Below are positions 27,085-37,410 of a DNA stretch of 64,000 bases, piece by piece. The position numbers and the translations under genes were made by a program. Source of the stretch: Streptococcus penaeicida (GTDB lineage: Bacteria > Bacillota > Bacilli > Lactobacillales > Streptococcaceae); NCBI RefSeq assembly GCF_002887775.1, contig NZ_LOCM01000015.1:159617-223616 (forward strand), written 5' to 3'. Within the stretch, counting starts at the first letter, position 1. Each line of letters starts with the position of its first letter. The notes under the pieces are model-generated. The model did not search any database. It had not been told where the DNA came from and was given only the letters and a program-made list of their open reading frames with translations.

Positions 27085-27843
27085 TTAACCAAACTTACCA
27101 GAAATATAATCTTCTGTTTCCTTACGTTCAGGATTCATAAACATTTTCTTAGTGTTACCAAACTCTAATAAATCACCAGCTAAGAAGAAGCCCGTACGGT
27201 CAGATAAACGTGAAGCTTGTTGCATTGAACGTGTAACAACTACCATTGTGTAGTCTTTCTTTAAGGCAAATAACGTTTCTTCGATTTTACCAGCAGAAAT
27301 TGGGTCCAAGGCTGACGTTGGCTCATCTAATAAAATGATTTGCGGACTTGTTGCAAGTACTCTGGCTACGCAGACACGTTGTTGCTGCCCACCAGATAGA
27401 CCTAAGGCAGAATCATGAAGACGGTCCTTGACCTCATCCCAGATTGATGCTCCTTTTAGGGAAGATTCAACAGCCTGATCTAAAACTTGTTTATCCTTAA
27501 TTCCCTTGATTCTTAAACCAAATACAACGTTTTCATAAATTGACATTGGAAATGGATTAGGTTGTTGGAAAACCATTCCAATTTCTTTACGAAGATCAAC
27601 GGTATCTGTTCTTGGGCTGTAAATGTTATGGCCATTATAAGTAATTGAACCCGTGATAGTTACTTCTGGATTTAAATCACTCATCCGATTAATAGCTCTT
27701 AATAAAGTTGATTTACCTGATCCTGAAGGACCAATGAAAGAGGTAATCTCTTTTGGGTAAATATCAAGCGTCACATTTTTCAAGGTCTTCTTTTTATTGT
27801 AGTAAACAGAAAGATCTCTAACTTGTAATATAGGTTCTGTCAT
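27085..27843 (-). CDS. pstB: Phosphate ABC transporter ATP-binding protein (copy 1)
   Basis: A 252-aa ABC ATPase with Walker [10 protein letters not shown], signature [10 protein letters not shown], Walker [13 protein letters not shown] and the PstB-specific [13 protein letters not shown]. The switch segment is [15 protein letters not shown]: a second His-to-Arg change replaces the usual H-loop histidine (VTHNMQQA in its neighbour), which may lower ATPase activity. It is the downstream member of a tandem PstB pair, an arrangement common in streptococci; the two proteins could form a heterodimer. Confidence 0.93.
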   Translation of the reverse strand: MTEPILQVRDLSVYYNKKKTLKNVTLDIYPKEITSFIGPSGSGKSTLLRAINRMSDLNPEVTITGSITYNGHNIYSPRTDTVDLRKEIGMVFQQPNPFPMSIYENVVFGLRIKGIKDKQVLDQAVESSLKGASIWDEVKDRLHDSALGLSGGQQQRVCVARVLATSPQIILLDEPTSALDPISAGKIEETLFALKKDYTMVVVTRSMQQASRLSDRTGFFLAGDLLEFGNTKKMFMNPERKETEDYISGKFG

Positions 27844-27854
27844 GATATTCCCTT

Positions 27855-28658
27855 CTATCCGAAATGACCTGAAACGTAATCGTTTGTTGATTTACATTGT
27901 GCATTTTGGAAAATATTTCTTGTTTTATCGTACTCGATTAAATCGCCTAAATAGAAGAAAGCAGTATAATCACTAGCACGTGCTGCTTGTTGCATATTAT
28001 GGGTAACAATAATAATGGTATAGTTTTTCTTTAGCTCAAACATGGTTTCTTCTAATTGCATGGTTGCAATTGGGTCCAAAGCTGACGCAGGTTCGTCCAT
28101 CAACAAAATGTCTGGTTTAACAGAGATAGCACGTGCAATACACAAGCGTTGTTGTTGCCCTCCTGAGAGAGTAAAGGCTGATTTATGAAGGTCATCTTTT
28201 ACTTGGTCCCAAAGAGCTGCTTGTTTAAGTGATGTTTCAACAATTTCATCTAATACATTCTTATCTTTAACTCCTGCACGTTCATGGGCAAAAGTGATAT
28301 TACGATAAATTGATTTTGCAAATGGATTCGGTCTTTGGAAAACCATACCGATATGTTTTCTAACTTCAAAAACATTCATTTCTGGTCGATTGATATCGAT
28401 TCCATGATACATAATTTGACCAGTTACTTTAGCAATGTCAATAGTATCATTCATACGGTTTAAACTTCTTAAATAAGTCGATTTCCCACAACCAGAAGGG
28501 CCGATTAAGGCCGTTATTTTATTTTTTTCGAACTGCATATCAATCCCTTTGATAGCTTCGTTACCACCATAGTAAACGTGTAAGTCCTTGGTTGATAACG
28601 CTAGGTTATCTTCAGGGAAAGTCATGATATGACGTTCATCCCAATTATATTCTGTCAT
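27855..28658 (-). CDS. pstB: Phosphate ABC transporter ATP-binding protein (copy 2)
   Basis: A 267-aa ABC ATPase with Walker [23 protein letters not shown], signature [14 protein letters not shown], Walker [13 protein letters not shown] and an intact H-loop [13 protein letters not shown]. It is encoded between pstA and the second pstB, 14 bp after pstA. With PstC/PstA it energises high-affinity phosphate uptake. Relative to copy 1 it has the canonical H-loop histidine, so it is the better candidate for the catalytic partner. Confidence 0.94.
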   Translation of the reverse strand: MTEYNWDERHIMTFPEDNLALSTKDLHVYYGGNEAIKGIDMQFEKNKITALIGPSGCGKSTYLRSLNRMNDTIDIAKVTGQIMYHGIDINRPEMNVFEVRKHIGMVFQRPNPFAKSIYRNITFAHERAGVKDKNVLDEIVETSLKQAALWDQVKDDLHKSAFTLSGGQQQRLCIARAISVKPDILLMDEPASALDPIATMQLEETMFELKKNYTIIIVTHNMQQAARASDYTAFFYLGDLIEYDKTRNIFQNAQCKSTNDYVSGHFG

Positions 28659-28672
28659 ATGTTCTCCTATAC

Positions 28673-29560
28673 TTATTTAGCAGCTGTCAATCGTGAATGT
28701 AATTTCTTACCAATAAAACGAGCTGATAAGTTGAAAATTAGAATAAAGATTAATAATACGGCTGCACTTCCTGCAGATACTAGAGTACCATCTGGAATTG
28801 TTCCCTCACTATTAACTTTCCATATATGAACCGCTAAGGTCTCAGATTGACGGAAAATAGAGATTGGACTAGTTACACTTAGTGGATTCCAGTTGCTCCA
28901 GTCAAGAGCAGGCGCTGATTGACCAGCAGTATAAATTAATGCTGCTGCTTCACCGAAAATACGACCAGAAGCTAAGACAATCCCTGTAACGATACTTGGA
29001 AGAGCTTCAGGAATAACAACATGGAAAACAGTTTCCCATCTTGAAAGTCCAAGAGCAAGTCCTGCTTCCCTTTGAGTATGGTGAACATGCAAGAGACTGT
29101 CTTCAACATTACGAGTCATCTGTGGGAGATTAAATACCGTTAAGGCTAAAGCTCCGGAGATGATTGAAAAGCCATATTGAAATTGTACAACGAAAATTAA
29201 ATAACCGAATAAACCAACAACTACTGATGGTAAAGAAGATAGAATCTCAATACAAGTACGGATGAAGTTAGTAAGTGGTCCTTTTTTAGCATATTCTGCT
29301 AAATAAATTCCAGCTCCTGTTGAAAGTGGAATTGAAATGATCAATGTTACCACTAAGAGGAAGAAAGAATTGTAAAGTTGGATTCCAATACCACCACCAG
29401 CTTCATAAGAAGATGAGTTACCAGTAAGGAAATGCCAACTAATGTGTGGAAGTCCACGTAAAAGAATGAAAAGAATTAATGAAGCTAGAATAGCTACAAT
29501 AATTCCAGCAATGGTATACAGAATACCTGTTGCTAATTTATCGACTTTCTTAGCGTTCAT
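28673..29560 (-). CDS. pstA: Phosphate ABC transporter permease PstA
   Basis: Inner-membrane subunit of the Pst importer, 295 aa with about six spans. It has the EAA loop ([30 protein letters not shown]) that contacts PstB. The start overlaps the end of pstC by 11 bp. The gene reads through without damage, unlike its partner pstC. Confidence 0.94.
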   Translation of the reverse strand: MNAKKVDKLATGILYTIAGIIVAILASLILFILLRGLPHISWHFLTGNSSSYEAGGGIGIQLYNSFFLLVVTLIISIPLSTGAGIYLAEYAKKGPLTNFIRTCIEILSSLPSVVVGLFGYLIFVVQFQYGFSIISGALALTVFNLPQMTRNVEDSLLHVHHTQREAGLALGLSRWETVFHVVIPEALPSIVTGIVLASGRIFGEAAALIYTAGQSAPALDWSNWNPLSVTSPISIFRQSETLAVHIWKVNSEGTIPDGTLVSAGSAAVLLIFILIFNLSARFIGKKLHSRLTAAK

Positions 29561-30484
29561 AGTTTCTCTTTCTCTCTTTCGTAATTAATTTAACCAATGA
29601 GTTAAAGGCTAAACTCATTAATAATAATACTAGGGCTAATGACCAAAGAACGTTATTTTGAACAGTTCCCATAACGGTATTACCGATACCCATTGTTAAA
29701 ACTGATGTTAACGTTGCTGCTGGTGTTGTTAATGAAGTTGGCATAACGGCAGAATTACCAACGACCATCTGAATCGCAAGGCTTCACCAAAGGCTCTAGC
29801 CATACCAAAGATAATGGCTGTAAAAATTCCTGGACGAGCTGCATTTAAGACAACACGCCAAATGGTTTGCCATCTTGTAGCTCCCATGGCCATGCTTGCT
29901 TCACGATAATGTCTTGGAACAGCTTTAAGACTATCAACAGTCATAAAGGTTACAGTAGGCAAAATCATAACAAAGAGGACACAAACCCCTGACAATATAC
30001 CAAACCCAGTTCCACCAAAAATGCTACGCATGAAAGGTACGATAATTTGAAGACCGATAAATCCATAAACTACTGATGGAATACCGACAAGCAATTCGAC
30101 AGCTGGCTGCAACAATTTAGCACCATATTTTGGTGAAATTTCTGTCATAAAGACAGCTGCTCCAATGGCAAAAGGAGTTGCTATTAAGGCTGATAAAATG
30201 GTAACCATAAATGAACCACTAATCATCGGTAAGGCACCAAGAATTGGAATACCATTTTTATCTTTAATACTTGGTTCCCATTTGCGACCAAATAGAAAGT
30301 CGAAAATATTCACTTTATCAACAAAGAAAGTTGATAGACCTTTTTGTGCAACAAAAATAAGAATCATTGCAACAATAAATACAATTAGTCCCAAACACAA
30401 GAAGGTAAGTGTTTTACCAAATTTCTCCAAACGTGAATTTTTAGAAGGTGAGACTAAGTTTTTAGCTAAATCCTGATTATTCAT
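29550..30484 (-). pseudogene. pstC: Phosphate ABC transporter permease PstC, frameshifted
   Basis: First membrane subunit of the Pst importer. The normal frame starts at 30484 (MNNQDLAKNLV) and is intact through FGMARAFGEAL, including the EAA-like loop ASMAMGATRWQTIWRVVL. It then shifts to a short nonsense tail ending at 29729. The expected continuation AIQMVVGNSAVMPTSLTTPA is in the next frame and runs to 29550. One G is missing near 29777: the minus strand reads GCCTTGCGATTCAG where GCCTTGGCGATTCAG restores frame. Intact length would be about 311 aa. A truncated PstC would lack its last spans, so either phosphate uptake by this operon is impaired or this is a sequencing error. Confidence 0.9.
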
Positions 30485-30494
30485 AATTCCCTCG

Positions 30495-31355
30495 TTACTT
30501 TTTAGTTACTTTACCATCATGTGACTTGATAACTTTCATATCAGTCATTGGAATGTAACCCATATGTGTTACTATATTTTTCTGAACTTTTTCTGATAAC
30601 ATGTAATCCAAAAACTCTTTTGTCAAACCATCTGGTTTGCCATAAGTATACATATGTTCATAAGACCAAATTGGCCAATCATTTGTCTTAACATGTTCTG
30701 CAGTTGGTGAGAAACCATTTAAATTAATAGCTTTTACGGATTTATCGACATATGAGAAAGCCAAGTATGAAATAGCTCCAGGAGTTTGAGAAACAATGGA
30801 TTTAACCATACCATTTGAATCTTGTTCTTGACTCTGTTTAGCATTAACACCTTGCATAATAACATTATCAAAGGTCGCACGAGAACCAGAACTTGCGGCC
30901 CGGTTAATAACTGAAATTTTTAAGTCTTGTCCCCCAACTTGCTTCCAATTAGTATATTCTCCAGAAAAAATGCGACGTAATTGGTCAGTTGTTAAATTGG
31001 AAACCTTTGTTTTTGGATTTACGATAACCGCTAAACCTGCTACTGCAACTTGATGGTCGACTAGTTTAGAGGCATCGATTCCATCTTTTTCTTCAGCAAA
31101 TAAATCACTATTGCCGATTTGAACAGATTGTGATTGTACCTGTGACAAACCAGTACCTGAACCACCACCTTGGACATTAATGGTTTTGCCTAAATGATGT
31201 TTCCCAAATTCATCCGCCGTTGCTTCGACAAGAGGTTGTAAGGCAGTTGATCCAACGGCGGTAATAGATTCCCCTTTTTGTATCCAACTTGAACAAGCTG
31301 TTAAAAACACTGTCGACAGTGCTAATATACTGAGATAAAAGAACTTCTTCTTCAT
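30495..31355 (-). CDS. pstS: Phosphate-binding lipoprotein PstS
   Basis: Extracytoplasmic phosphate receptor of the Pst importer, 286 aa. The signal peptide ends in the lipobox FLTAC with Cys21. The phosphate-binding motifs are [11 protein letters not shown] and the [14 protein letters not shown] and [11 protein letters not shown] loops. The ribosome site AGGAAA is about 11 nt before the ATG. First gene of pstS-C-A-B-B-phoU. Upstream are TTAC repeats with 11-bp period that look like a Pho box. Confidence 0.95.
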   Translation of the reverse strand: MKKKFFYLSILALSTVFLTACSSWIQKGESITAVGSTALQPLVEATADEFGKHHLGKTINVQGGGSGTGLSQVQSQSVQIGNSDLFAEEKDGIDASKLVDHQVAVAGLAVIVNPKTKVSNLTTDQLRRIFSGEYTNWKQVGGQDLKISVINRAASSGSRATFDNVIMQGVNAKQSQEQDSNGMVKSIVSQTPGAISYLAFSYVDKSVKAINLNGFSPTAEHVKTNDWPIWSYEHMYTYGKPDGLTKEFLDYMLSEKVQKNIVTHMGYIPMTDMKVIKSHDGKVTKK

Positions 31356-31414
31356 AATTCATTATTTCCTATTCATTAAAAAGTTAGGGAGTTTTTTAAA
31401 CAAACTCAATCTTA

Positions 31415-31443
31415 ATAGTAACATATCTGTTGCCCTATTTAAA
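31415..31443 (-). promoter_or_regulatory. Probable pst promoter
   Basis: Minus-strand -10 TACTAT (31415-31420) with a weak -35 TTTAAA at 17 bp. The poor -35 fits a promoter that needs an activator. A GCCCT / AGGGC inverted repeat (31432-31447) overlaps the -35 region. Confidence 0.4.
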
Positions 31444-31473
31444 GGGCTTTGGCTTCAAAACAAGCAATTTTTT

Positions 31474-31501
31474 TTTACAGATTCCTTACCTATTCTTTAC
31501 A
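31474..31501. promoter_or_regulatory. Pho-box-like direct repeats upstream of pstS
   Basis: Three TTAC cores at 31475, 31486 and 31497, in TTTACA, CTTACC and TTTACA, repeat with an exact 11-bp period on the plus strand. PhoB/PhoP-class regulators bind such phased repeats. They lie about 60-90 bp upstream of the inferred pst transcription start. Confidence 0.45.
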
Positions 31502-31532
31502 AAAAAATTAAGATAAAAAAAAGCGATGAAAA

Positions 31533-32294
31533 CTACTCAGATAAATAATTTTCAAAATGCTTTAATTCACATTCCGGTAAAAACATGACCTTTTGGCGGG
31601 TTTTGAAATCTGGCTCTTGCCCATCAAAAGTCCTAACCAAATATCCCAATTGCTTGCCAATTATCATGGCAGCCGCGTAATCCCAGGGTTGGATATGTGA
31701 AAAGTATGCCATTAATTCTTGCGTCATGACCTTGAGCATTGAGATTCCTGCTCCGCCATATACCCGAACCCCTAAAGTATGACTAATCAAATGGGTAACA
31801 CCAAATTCATTTGTAAGAAAGAGACCTGAGTTACATCCGATTAAGGCACGATCCAGTGGTTTAGATTGGTAAGGCGCAACTTCTTGCTGATTCAAGGTGA
31901 CTTTCAAATTTACGCCACCACTCAATAAAAGATCGTTCATCACATCATAAATGCAACCAAATTGACCAACTCCATCTTCAAAGTAGGCTACCATAACTGC
32001 AAATTGATTTTTTTGAACAACAAAATTGACTGTCCCGTCGATTGGATCGATAACCCAGACATTGCCATCATTAATGGGATGCCTAACTTCGTCTTCCTCA
32101 GCAAGGATATGATCTTCTGGATATTGTTGCAAAATTTTTGCAATCATGAACTCTTGTGTTTCCTGATCAACGTTAGTGACCAGATCATCATTTTGACTTT
32201 TTATGGTGATTGCCACTTGCTCAGTCATTTTTTTCTTGATAAATTGCCCTGCTTCTCTTATCAATTGCTGGGCAAATAAGAACTTATCTTCCAA
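31533..32294 (-). CDS. Inositol monophosphatase family protein
   Basis: A 253-aa Mg-dependent phosphatase of the IMPase/FBPase superfamily. Motif 1 is HILAEEDEV (E-E metal ligands), motif 2 [13 protein letters not shown], and motif 3 [16 protein letters not shown]. The substrate is unknown in streptococci; inositol phosphate, NADP/NAD and PAP are possibilities from the family. I choose the TTG at 32294 (reads [11 protein letters not shown]) as start, because AAAGGA lies about 10 nt upstream and the family begins there. The ATG-initiated longer frame lies inside the UPF0223 gene. It overlaps the UPF0223 stop by 11 bp. Confidence 0.85.
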   Translation of the reverse strand: MEDKFLFAQQLIREAGQFIKKKMTEQVAITIKSQNDDLVTNVDQETQEFMIAKILQQYPEDHILAEEDEVRHPINDGNVWVIDPIDGTVNFVVQKNQFAVMVAYFEDGVGQFGCIYDVMNDLLLSGGVNLKVTLNQQEVAPYQSKPLDRALIGCNSGLFLTNEFGVTHLISHTLGVRVYGGAGISMLKVMTQELMAYFSHIQPWDYAAAMIIGKQLGYLVRTFDGQEPDFKTRQKVMFLPECELKHFENYLSE

Positions 32295-32562
32295 TTGAAA
32301 AAAATCCTTTCTCAATTTCTTTTGCCTTTTTGACAACTTGATAGCTTGAATAACCACTTGATTTTTGAAAGGATTTGTCAATCTGCTTTTCTTGAGACAT
32401 ACTTGGAACAACTTCCTTGAAAGCCTTATAAGTCTGCAATACTTGACTTGCCTCTACTTTAGATTCATAAGCTTTTTCAACCTGATTTAAAAAAGAAAGC
32501 ACTGATGTAATATCGTCAGTGCTCCAATTTATGTCAAGTGGATAAGAATAATTATCTGACAT
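32284..32562 (-). CDS. UPF0223 family protein
   Basis: A 92-aa, mostly helical small protein of the UPF0223 (YktA-like) family: [29 protein letters not shown] is the family opening. Its function is not established. The start ATG at 32562 has GAGGG 6 nt upstream and lies 1 bp after the spx stop, in a tight spx-UPF0223-inositol phosphatase operon. This three-gene arrangement is widely seen in streptococci. Confidence 0.88.
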   Translation of the reverse strand: MSDNYSYPLDINWSTDDITSVLSFLNQVEKAYESKVEASQVLQTYKAFKEVVPSMSQEKQIDKSFQKSSGYSSYQVVKKAKEIEKGFFSIGR

Positions 32563-32563
32563 A

Positions 32564-32968
32564 CTAGCCCTCAGTTTCTGCTTTAATGGTTGCTTGGCGC
32601 AACTCTTGTTTACGGTAATCTCTTGGTAAAAATGCTCGAATCTCGTCTTCATTAAAACCAATCTGCATGCGCTTAGAGTCCATGATGATTGGGCGACGTA
32701 AAAGACTTGGATTTTCAGCAATAAGCGTAATCAAATCAGAAATCGATAATTCATCAACATCAATATTAAGTTTTTGGAAAACTTTTGATCGCGTTGAAAT
32801 AATATCCTCTGTACCGTTCTCAGTGAAGGCTAAAATAGCCATCAACTCATCACGACTTAGTGGACTAGTAATTATGTTATGTTCTTGAAAATTAACTTCA
32901 TGTTTTAAAAGCCATGCCCTCGCCTTACGACAAGAGGTACAGCTAGGTGATAAAAATAAGGTGACCAT
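32564..32968 (-). CDS. spx: Spx family transcriptional regulator
   Basis: A 134-aa ArsC-fold protein that binds the RNA polymerase alpha C-terminal domain and redirects transcription under thiol/oxidative or envelope stress. The redox switch CTSC (residues 10-13 of [16 protein letters not shown]) is intact. [26 protein letters not shown] is the conserved RPI segment. The ribosome site GAGGAAA precedes the ATG, and TATAAT lies 34 bp upstream. Streptococci carry two Spx paralogues (SpxA1/A2); I cannot tell which one this is. Confidence 0.93.
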   Translation of the reverse strand: MVTLFLSPSCTSCRKARAWLLKHEVNFQEHNIITSPLSRDELMAILAFTENGTEDIISTRSKVFQKLNIDVDELSISDLITLIAENPSLLRRPIIMDSKRMQIGFNEDEIRAFLPRDYRKQELRQATIKAETEG

Positions 32969-33074
32969 ATTTTTCCTCTATCAATATACTTACCTTATTA
33001 TACAAAAATTTAATAAAATTGGCTATCCTTTTTTTAGGATAAGATTTATGACAATTAAACTTTGAAAAATGGTT

Positions 33075-33989
33075 TTATTTCCAGTTAAGGGCGAATTCTT
33101 TATCAGCATTTAATTGGTCAACCAAATCTTCAATTCCTTCAAATTTGGTCATTTCTCTAATTTTTTCTAACCAAATAATTTCAATGGATTCACCATAAAT
33201 TTCTTGATCAAAATCGAAAATGTTTGCTTCTAAACGCAATTCTGTACCACCAAAGGTAATATTCTTACCGATACTTGTCATAGCCCGATAACGTTTACCT
33301 GCCACTAAAACATCCGAAACGTATACACCATCAGCTGGTAAATAAGTCCGATCAATGGGAGCTAAGTTTGCAGTTGGAAAACCTAATGTCCGACCACGCG
33401 CATCCCCATGAACGACCATTCCACGCGTCGATAATTCATAGCCCAATAATTGATTGACTTTCGCCACAAGGCCTTCTTTAATCAATTCTCTAATCCATGT
33501 TGAAGAAATTTTGCGCCCTTCTTCTGAAACCTGTTCTATAGTATGAACTTTTCCCTCAAAATTACGTTGCAAGTAATCTGAATTTGTCCGGTTATGACCA
33601 AATTTATAATCAAAACCGACAACAATATGCTTCGCTTTAAGGTTGCCAATAAAATCCTTGATAAAATCATCCGAAGAAACCTTAGAAAAAGCTGTTGTGA
33701 AATCAATCAGATAAAGGCTATCAACACCATATTCAGCAAATTTGGCATAGCGTTTCTCTGGGTAGGCGATATGAAGCAGTAATTCAGGGTTGAAACGCGC
33801 AAAGGCTAATTTCGGCGTCTCATTAAAGGTTAAGGTCACAATTTTTAAGGACTCCTTCTCAGCAATCTCCCGAGCCTTATCAAAAAGCGCTTTATGGCCT
33901 CGATGAAGACCATCAAAATAGCCTAGAACCAATACTGTATCCTCAGCTTGGTCAATATCAATCGCCGATGTAATTTGTTTAACTTTCAT
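33075..33989 (-). CDS. ribF: Bifunctional riboflavin kinase/FAD synthetase
   Basis: Converts riboflavin to FMN and FMN to FAD. The N-terminal nucleotidyltransferase domain has VLGYFDGLHRGHKALF, VGFDYKFGHNRTNSDYL and ISSTWIRELI. The C-terminal kinase domain has GDARGRTLGFPTANL and VYVSDVLVAGKRYRAMTSIG. The start at 33989 (MKVKQIT, 304 aa) matches the family. It has no clear ribosome site and lies 19 bp after truB, so it may depend on coupling to truB translation. A longer in-frame start would overlap the truB end. Confidence 0.94.
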   Translation of the reverse strand: MKVKQITSAIDIDQAEDTVLVLGYFDGLHRGHKALFDKAREIAEKESLKIVTLTFNETPKLAFARFNPELLLHIAYPEKRYAKFAEYGVDSLYLIDFTTAFSKVSSDDFIKDFIGNLKAKHIVVGFDYKFGHNRTNSDYLQRNFEGKVHTIEQVSEEGRKISSTWIRELIKEGLVAKVNQLLGYELSTRGMVVHGDARGRTLGFPTANLAPIDRTYLPADGVYVSDVLVAGKRYRAMTSIGKNITFGGTELRLEANIFDFDQEIYGESIEIIWLEKIREMTKFEGIEDLVDQLNADKEFALNWK

Positions 33990-34008
33990 TTTTTCACTTT
34001 TACTTTCA

Positions 34009-34887
34009 TTATAAGAAAACCTTTTTAGGTTTATAGACCTCATCTGCTTTTTCTAAAACAGCAACCAATTCATCCTGATGGAATACCGCCAAGAGCTCCT
34101 CTGAACTAGGCAGACTTATCCGACGTCCAAAAGAAATTTCTGTTTTCTCCCAATCGTTGATCATTAGTTTTGGTAAATCCGATACGCCATACTCGATCGA
34201 TAAGAGGAAAGAATAGTCTTTATCAGCAACCATTTTCTCGATATCGGCCAAGCTGTAAGAATCAGCTAGAGTCATCCCAGCCGCTGCCGTACGTTCAAGC
34301 AAGGACATGTGACTAGCATAACCAAGGGATTTCCCTAAATCAACTGCTAATGTCCGAACATAAGTCCCTTTACTACAAGCCACACGGAAGTTAAAACGAC
34401 ATAAACCATTAATCATCTCCACAGGACTGGTTCTGACAAATTCCGAAATGGCCACCTGTCTCTGAGGACGTTCAACCTCTTGACCAGCACGCGCATATTC
34501 ATACAATTTGCGGCCATTTACTTTGACAGCTGAATACATGGGAGGAATCTGGGTTATTTGTCCGACAAACTTTGACATAGCTAAATCAATCTCTTCTTCA
34601 GAAATGACTTCCTTAACAGGAGTTTCTTCCACCACTTGACCCGAAGCATCTTCTGTATCGGTTGAGTAACCTAAAGTCACTTGCCCCTCATAAACTTTTC
34701 CGGCTTCAGTCATGTATTCAATTACCCGTGTTGCCTTACCAACGGCAATTGGTAAAACACCAACCACATCCGGATCTAAGGTGCCACCATGACCAATTTT
34801 CTTTTCCCATAAAATGCGACGCAGTTTGAAAACCACATCGTGAGAGGTCATGCCAGCTTCTTTTTTGACATTAATTATTCCGTTCAT
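34009..34887 (-). CDS. truB: tRNA pseudouridine(55) synthase
   Basis: Makes pseudouridine 55 in the T loop of tRNAs. The 292-aa protein has the catalytic aspartate in [19 protein letters not shown] and [17 protein letters not shown], plus [13 protein letters not shown]. First gene of a truB-ribF pair with a promoter at 34929-34958. The ribosome site is weak. Confidence 0.95.
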   Translation of the reverse strand: MNGIINVKKEAGMTSHDVVFKLRRILWEKKIGHGGTLDPDVVGVLPIAVGKATRVIEYMTEAGKVYEGQVTLGYSTDTEDASGQVVEETPVKEVISEEEIDLAMSKFVGQITQIPPMYSAVKVNGRKLYEYARAGQEVERPQRQVAISEFVRTSPVEMINGLCRFNFRVACSKGTYVRTLAVDLGKSLGYASHMSLLERTAAAGMTLADSYSLADIEKMVADKDYSFLLSIEYGVSDLPKLMINDWEKTEISFGRRISLPSSEELLAVFHQDELVAVLEKADEVYKPKKVFL

Positions 34888-34928
34888 ACTTCTCGTTATC
34901 TTTCATTACTTTGACTTATACTCTCATC

Positions 34929-34958
34929 ATTATAACTGTTTTAAAACTTAATTGACAA
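34929..34958 (-). promoter_or_regulatory. truB-ribF promoter
   Basis: Minus strand: -35 TTGTCA (34953-34958), 18 bp, -10 TATAAT (34929-34934). Confidence 0.6.
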
Positions 34959-34959
34959 G

Positions 34960-34986
34960 AGAAAAAACTCCAAAAAGGAGTTTTAC
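34960..34986 (-). terminator. Terminator after the DUF2130 gene
   Basis: On the minus strand AAAACTCC / GGAGTTTT with a 5-nt loop and a T6 tail, about 35 bp past the DUF2130 stop. Confidence 0.8.
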
Positions 34987-35019
34987 AAAGCTTATCAACT
35001 TTACATGTAACCATTAGAC

Positions 35020-36363
35020 CTAATCGCTACTGCCAAGTTCTTTAAATTTAGCAGCCATGGTCGGATTTTGACGGGTCAGTTTTTTGACAGAGACATCATC
35101 CAGTTTATTGTTTGCTAGACGCAATTGATTCTCACTGGTCGTTAAAAAGCGTTTCACTTCTTCCATCCGTTTGATCGACTTGTCTATTTCATCGATGGCT
35201 TTTTTGAAGTTACTGCTGGCCGAATTATAGTTTTTCGCAAAAGCAGTTTTAAAATGATCTAAATCTTCTTCAAAGTGGGTAATATCAATATTCTGTTCCT
35301 TAACCAAGGCCAGCTCTTGCTTATATTTCAAGCTATTAAGCGCAGCATTTCGCAAAAGACCAATCAATTGAATAAAGAGTTGCGGCCGAACCACATACAT
35401 CTTCTCGTATTCATGGCTGACATCGACAATACCCGTATTATAATAGTCATTTTCAGCCTCCAACATGGTTACCAAAACCGCATATTCACAGTTCTTCTCA
35501 CGGCGATCTCGATCCAACTCCTTGAAGAAATCACTATTCTTATGCTTAGTCTTTGTAGTATCAGCCTCATTCTTCATCTCAAACATGATGGACAAAATCT
35601 CCACCCCGTTCTCATCACACTCCCGATAAATATAATCACCCTTAGAGCCCCGACTGGATAAGGCATTATCCTTAGCAAATTGAGCATTTGGAAAAGCGTA
35701 ACTCCGGACCTTATTAAATTCTGTTTCAGCGTAAAGCTCCAAACTTTCTCCAATGGCTTTGGTTGATTGCTGCGCTTTAAAGTTCTTGTAGAACTCAACT
35801 TGCTCATTAGCTGCCTTTAATTGCGATTGGAAATCACTCTTTAAAGAAGATAGGGAAAGGGCTGCTTCTTTTTCCTGCAGTAATAATTCATTTTTAAGGG
35901 AGTCACGTTCCTTCTCCACATCAGTTAGGGCGGACTGCATCTTAGCTTGATTTTCCAACTCAAGTTTTTCCAACTGGTTTTTTAAAGCCACTACTTCCTT
36001 ATCCTTATCAGAAAGACTATTAGCTAATTCCAAAGCATTTTGTGAAGCTATCTTTTCCAACTTAGCTTCTAGAGACAGAATCTGTTCATTCTTTTTAGCC
36101 AATTCCTTTTCCTGATTAAATTGAGCATCTTTTAGACTTTGCTCTAATTGATTTTGCAAGTGGTTGATTTCAGAATCTTTTTGACTAAGAGCTTCCTGCA
36201 AATTATTTTTAGCCTTCTCATCATGCAAGGCTAGCTCATTACGTAAGCGTTCGCTGATTTCTTTTTCAAATTCTTCACCTCTAACTTGTGCTAGTAGATG
36301 GCTATATTCCGACTCGTCAATGGTAAAAACAGTTTGACAATGGGGGCACTTGATTTCTTTCAT
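35020..36363 (-). CDS. DUF2130 protein: coiled coil plus PD-(D/E)XK-like domain
   Basis: A 447-aa protein. Residues 6-9 are CPHC, half of a zinc-finger-like knuckle. Residues ~25-195 are a long, highly charged coiled coil. The C-terminal half is DUF2130: a helix with GESLELYAE, then KGDYIYRECDENG...SIMFEMKNE, giving D243 and E262-x-K264, followed by a helix and a YAVLVT strand. That D...ExK arrangement is the signature of PD-(D/E)XK nuclease folds, so a DNA-acting role is plausible, but no activity is established. It is the last gene of an operon with an exporter-like protein and an HsdS-like protein. Confidence 0.78.
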   Translation of the reverse strand: MKEIKCPHCQTVFTIDESEYSHLLAQVRGEEFEKEISERLRNELALHDEKAKNNLQEALSQKDSEINHLQNQLEQSLKDAQFNQEKELAKKNEQILSLEAKLEKIASQNALELANSLSDKDKEVVALKNQLEKLELENQAKMQSALTDVEKERDSLKNELLLQEKEAALSLSSLKSDFQSQLKAANEQVEFYKNFKAQQSTKAIGESLELYAETEFNKVRSYAFPNAQFAKDNALSSRGSKGDYIYRECDENGVEILSIMFEMKNEADTTKTKHKNSDFFKELDRDRREKNCEYAVLVTMLEAENDYYNTGIVDVSHEYEKMYVVRPQLFIQLIGLLRNAALNSLKYKQELALVKEQNIDITHFEEDLDHFKTAFAKNYNSASSNFKKAIDEIDKSIKRMEEVKRFLTTSENQLRLANNKLDDVSVKKLTRQNPTMAAKFKELGSSD

Positions 36364-36440
36364 AATAAACTTCCTTATTTATAATTACCCTTATTATAAC
36401 AAAAAAGACTTTGACCAGTTGTCAAAATCTTTCTCTAATC

Positions 36441-37400
36441 CTAATCCACTTCTTTGTACTCTTTATAAAATTGCGTTTTTTCAGTAATGAAGCGCTCTAA
36501 ATCTTGTAAAAGTAAAAAGAGTTGCGCTCGATTTTCAAATTCTTGTCTGCTATGTGGCAATTCACCTTGCCGGTAGGTTTCAAGCAGTAAGTCAATATCT
36601 TCCAAAAGTGTTAAAGCAGAATTTTTCTCACTCAATTGTTGCCCTGTCTCATGGATCAAGTGAGCCAACAAAATACTTTGTCGCGTTTCTCCTCTTAACT
36701 TTTGACAAGACTTCAAGATATCTTTCAAAATCCGAATTTGACGCTGTCTCATTTCAAAATAGTGGACCTGATAATTGGTTTGACTAAAGAGTTGATTATG
36801 ACTATCGCGATAGACTAACTTGAGAGCATATTTTAGATTTTTTTCTAAAGCATCCCTTTTCTCCCACAAGCTATGATTGAACTGATCTAAAAGGGATTCT
36901 TCAATGGCAAAGAGAAGCTCCTTGAATTCCGTTTCCACTTGCATTTGCAAGTTTTTGATGGCCTCTGTCTGTTTTCCCATATAGGTATTTCCAAGCAAAG
37001 CTATTCCAGTCCCAATAAGGAAAAGCCATAATTCATTTAATAAAACTGGAATACTTAAACTTTTCAGTAATAAGAGATGGGAAACTAAGACTGTAATGGG
37101 GACAAGCCCAGCTTCCAATTGCCAGTAATATAATAAGGGCACACTAAGGAGTAAATAGATAAACATAGCCCAAAGATTAAAGCCTAATAGGTAAAAGGCC
37201 AAATAGGCAATAGCAAAAGCTAAAAAGAAAGCTAAAAGACGACTTTTGGCAATGGCTAAACTTGATTTCCGCGTATCCAGAAGACTTAATAAAGCAATAA
37301 TCCCAGCTGATATACTGTATGACAATTGTAATTGTTCAGCTAAGATTATAGCCAACAAGGTCGTTAAGACCATTTTTATAGTTCGTTCAAATAAGGGCAT
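36441..37400 (-). CDS. Aromatic acid exporter/FUSC-like membrane protein
   Basis: A 319-aa protein with about six closely spaced N-terminal membrane segments (residues ~8-140) and a ~175-residue cytoplasmic helical C-terminal domain. This is the architecture of firmicute ArAE (DUF939/ArAE_C) proteins, which resemble half of the E. coli AaeB/YccS exporters. The usual opening ERTIKMVLTTLLAIILAEQL and SYSISAGIIALLSLLDTRKSS is present. The substrate is unknown. It begins 10 bp after the HsdS-like gene and is followed after 77 bp by the DUF2130 gene. Confidence 0.8.
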   Translation of the reverse strand: MPLFERTIKMVLTTLLAIILAEQLQLSYSISAGIIALLSLLDTRKSSLAIAKSRLLAFFLAFAIAYLAFYLLGFNLWAMFIYLLLSVPLLYYWQLEAGLVPITVLVSHLLLLKSLSIPVLLNELWLFLIGTGIALLGNTYMGKQTEAIKNLQMQVETEFKELLFAIEESLLDQFNHSLWEKRDALEKNLKYALKLVYRDSHNQLFSQTNYQVHYFEMRQRQIRILKDILKSCQKLRGETRQSILLAHLIHETGQQLSEKNSALTLLEDIDLLLETYRQGELPHSRQEFENRAQLFLLLQDLERFITEKTQFYKEYKEVD

Positions 37401-37410
37401 TTCTCATCCT

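Noticed and set aside
32995..33050. ATCC-T7-AGGAT hairpin between spx and ribF as a terminator
   Set aside because: Stem of about 5 bp with the T run in the loop and no T tail on the minus strand.
35275..35661. 128-codon plus-strand frame inside the DUF2130 gene
   Set aside because: No ribosome site and no recognisable protein; a shadow of the coding strand.
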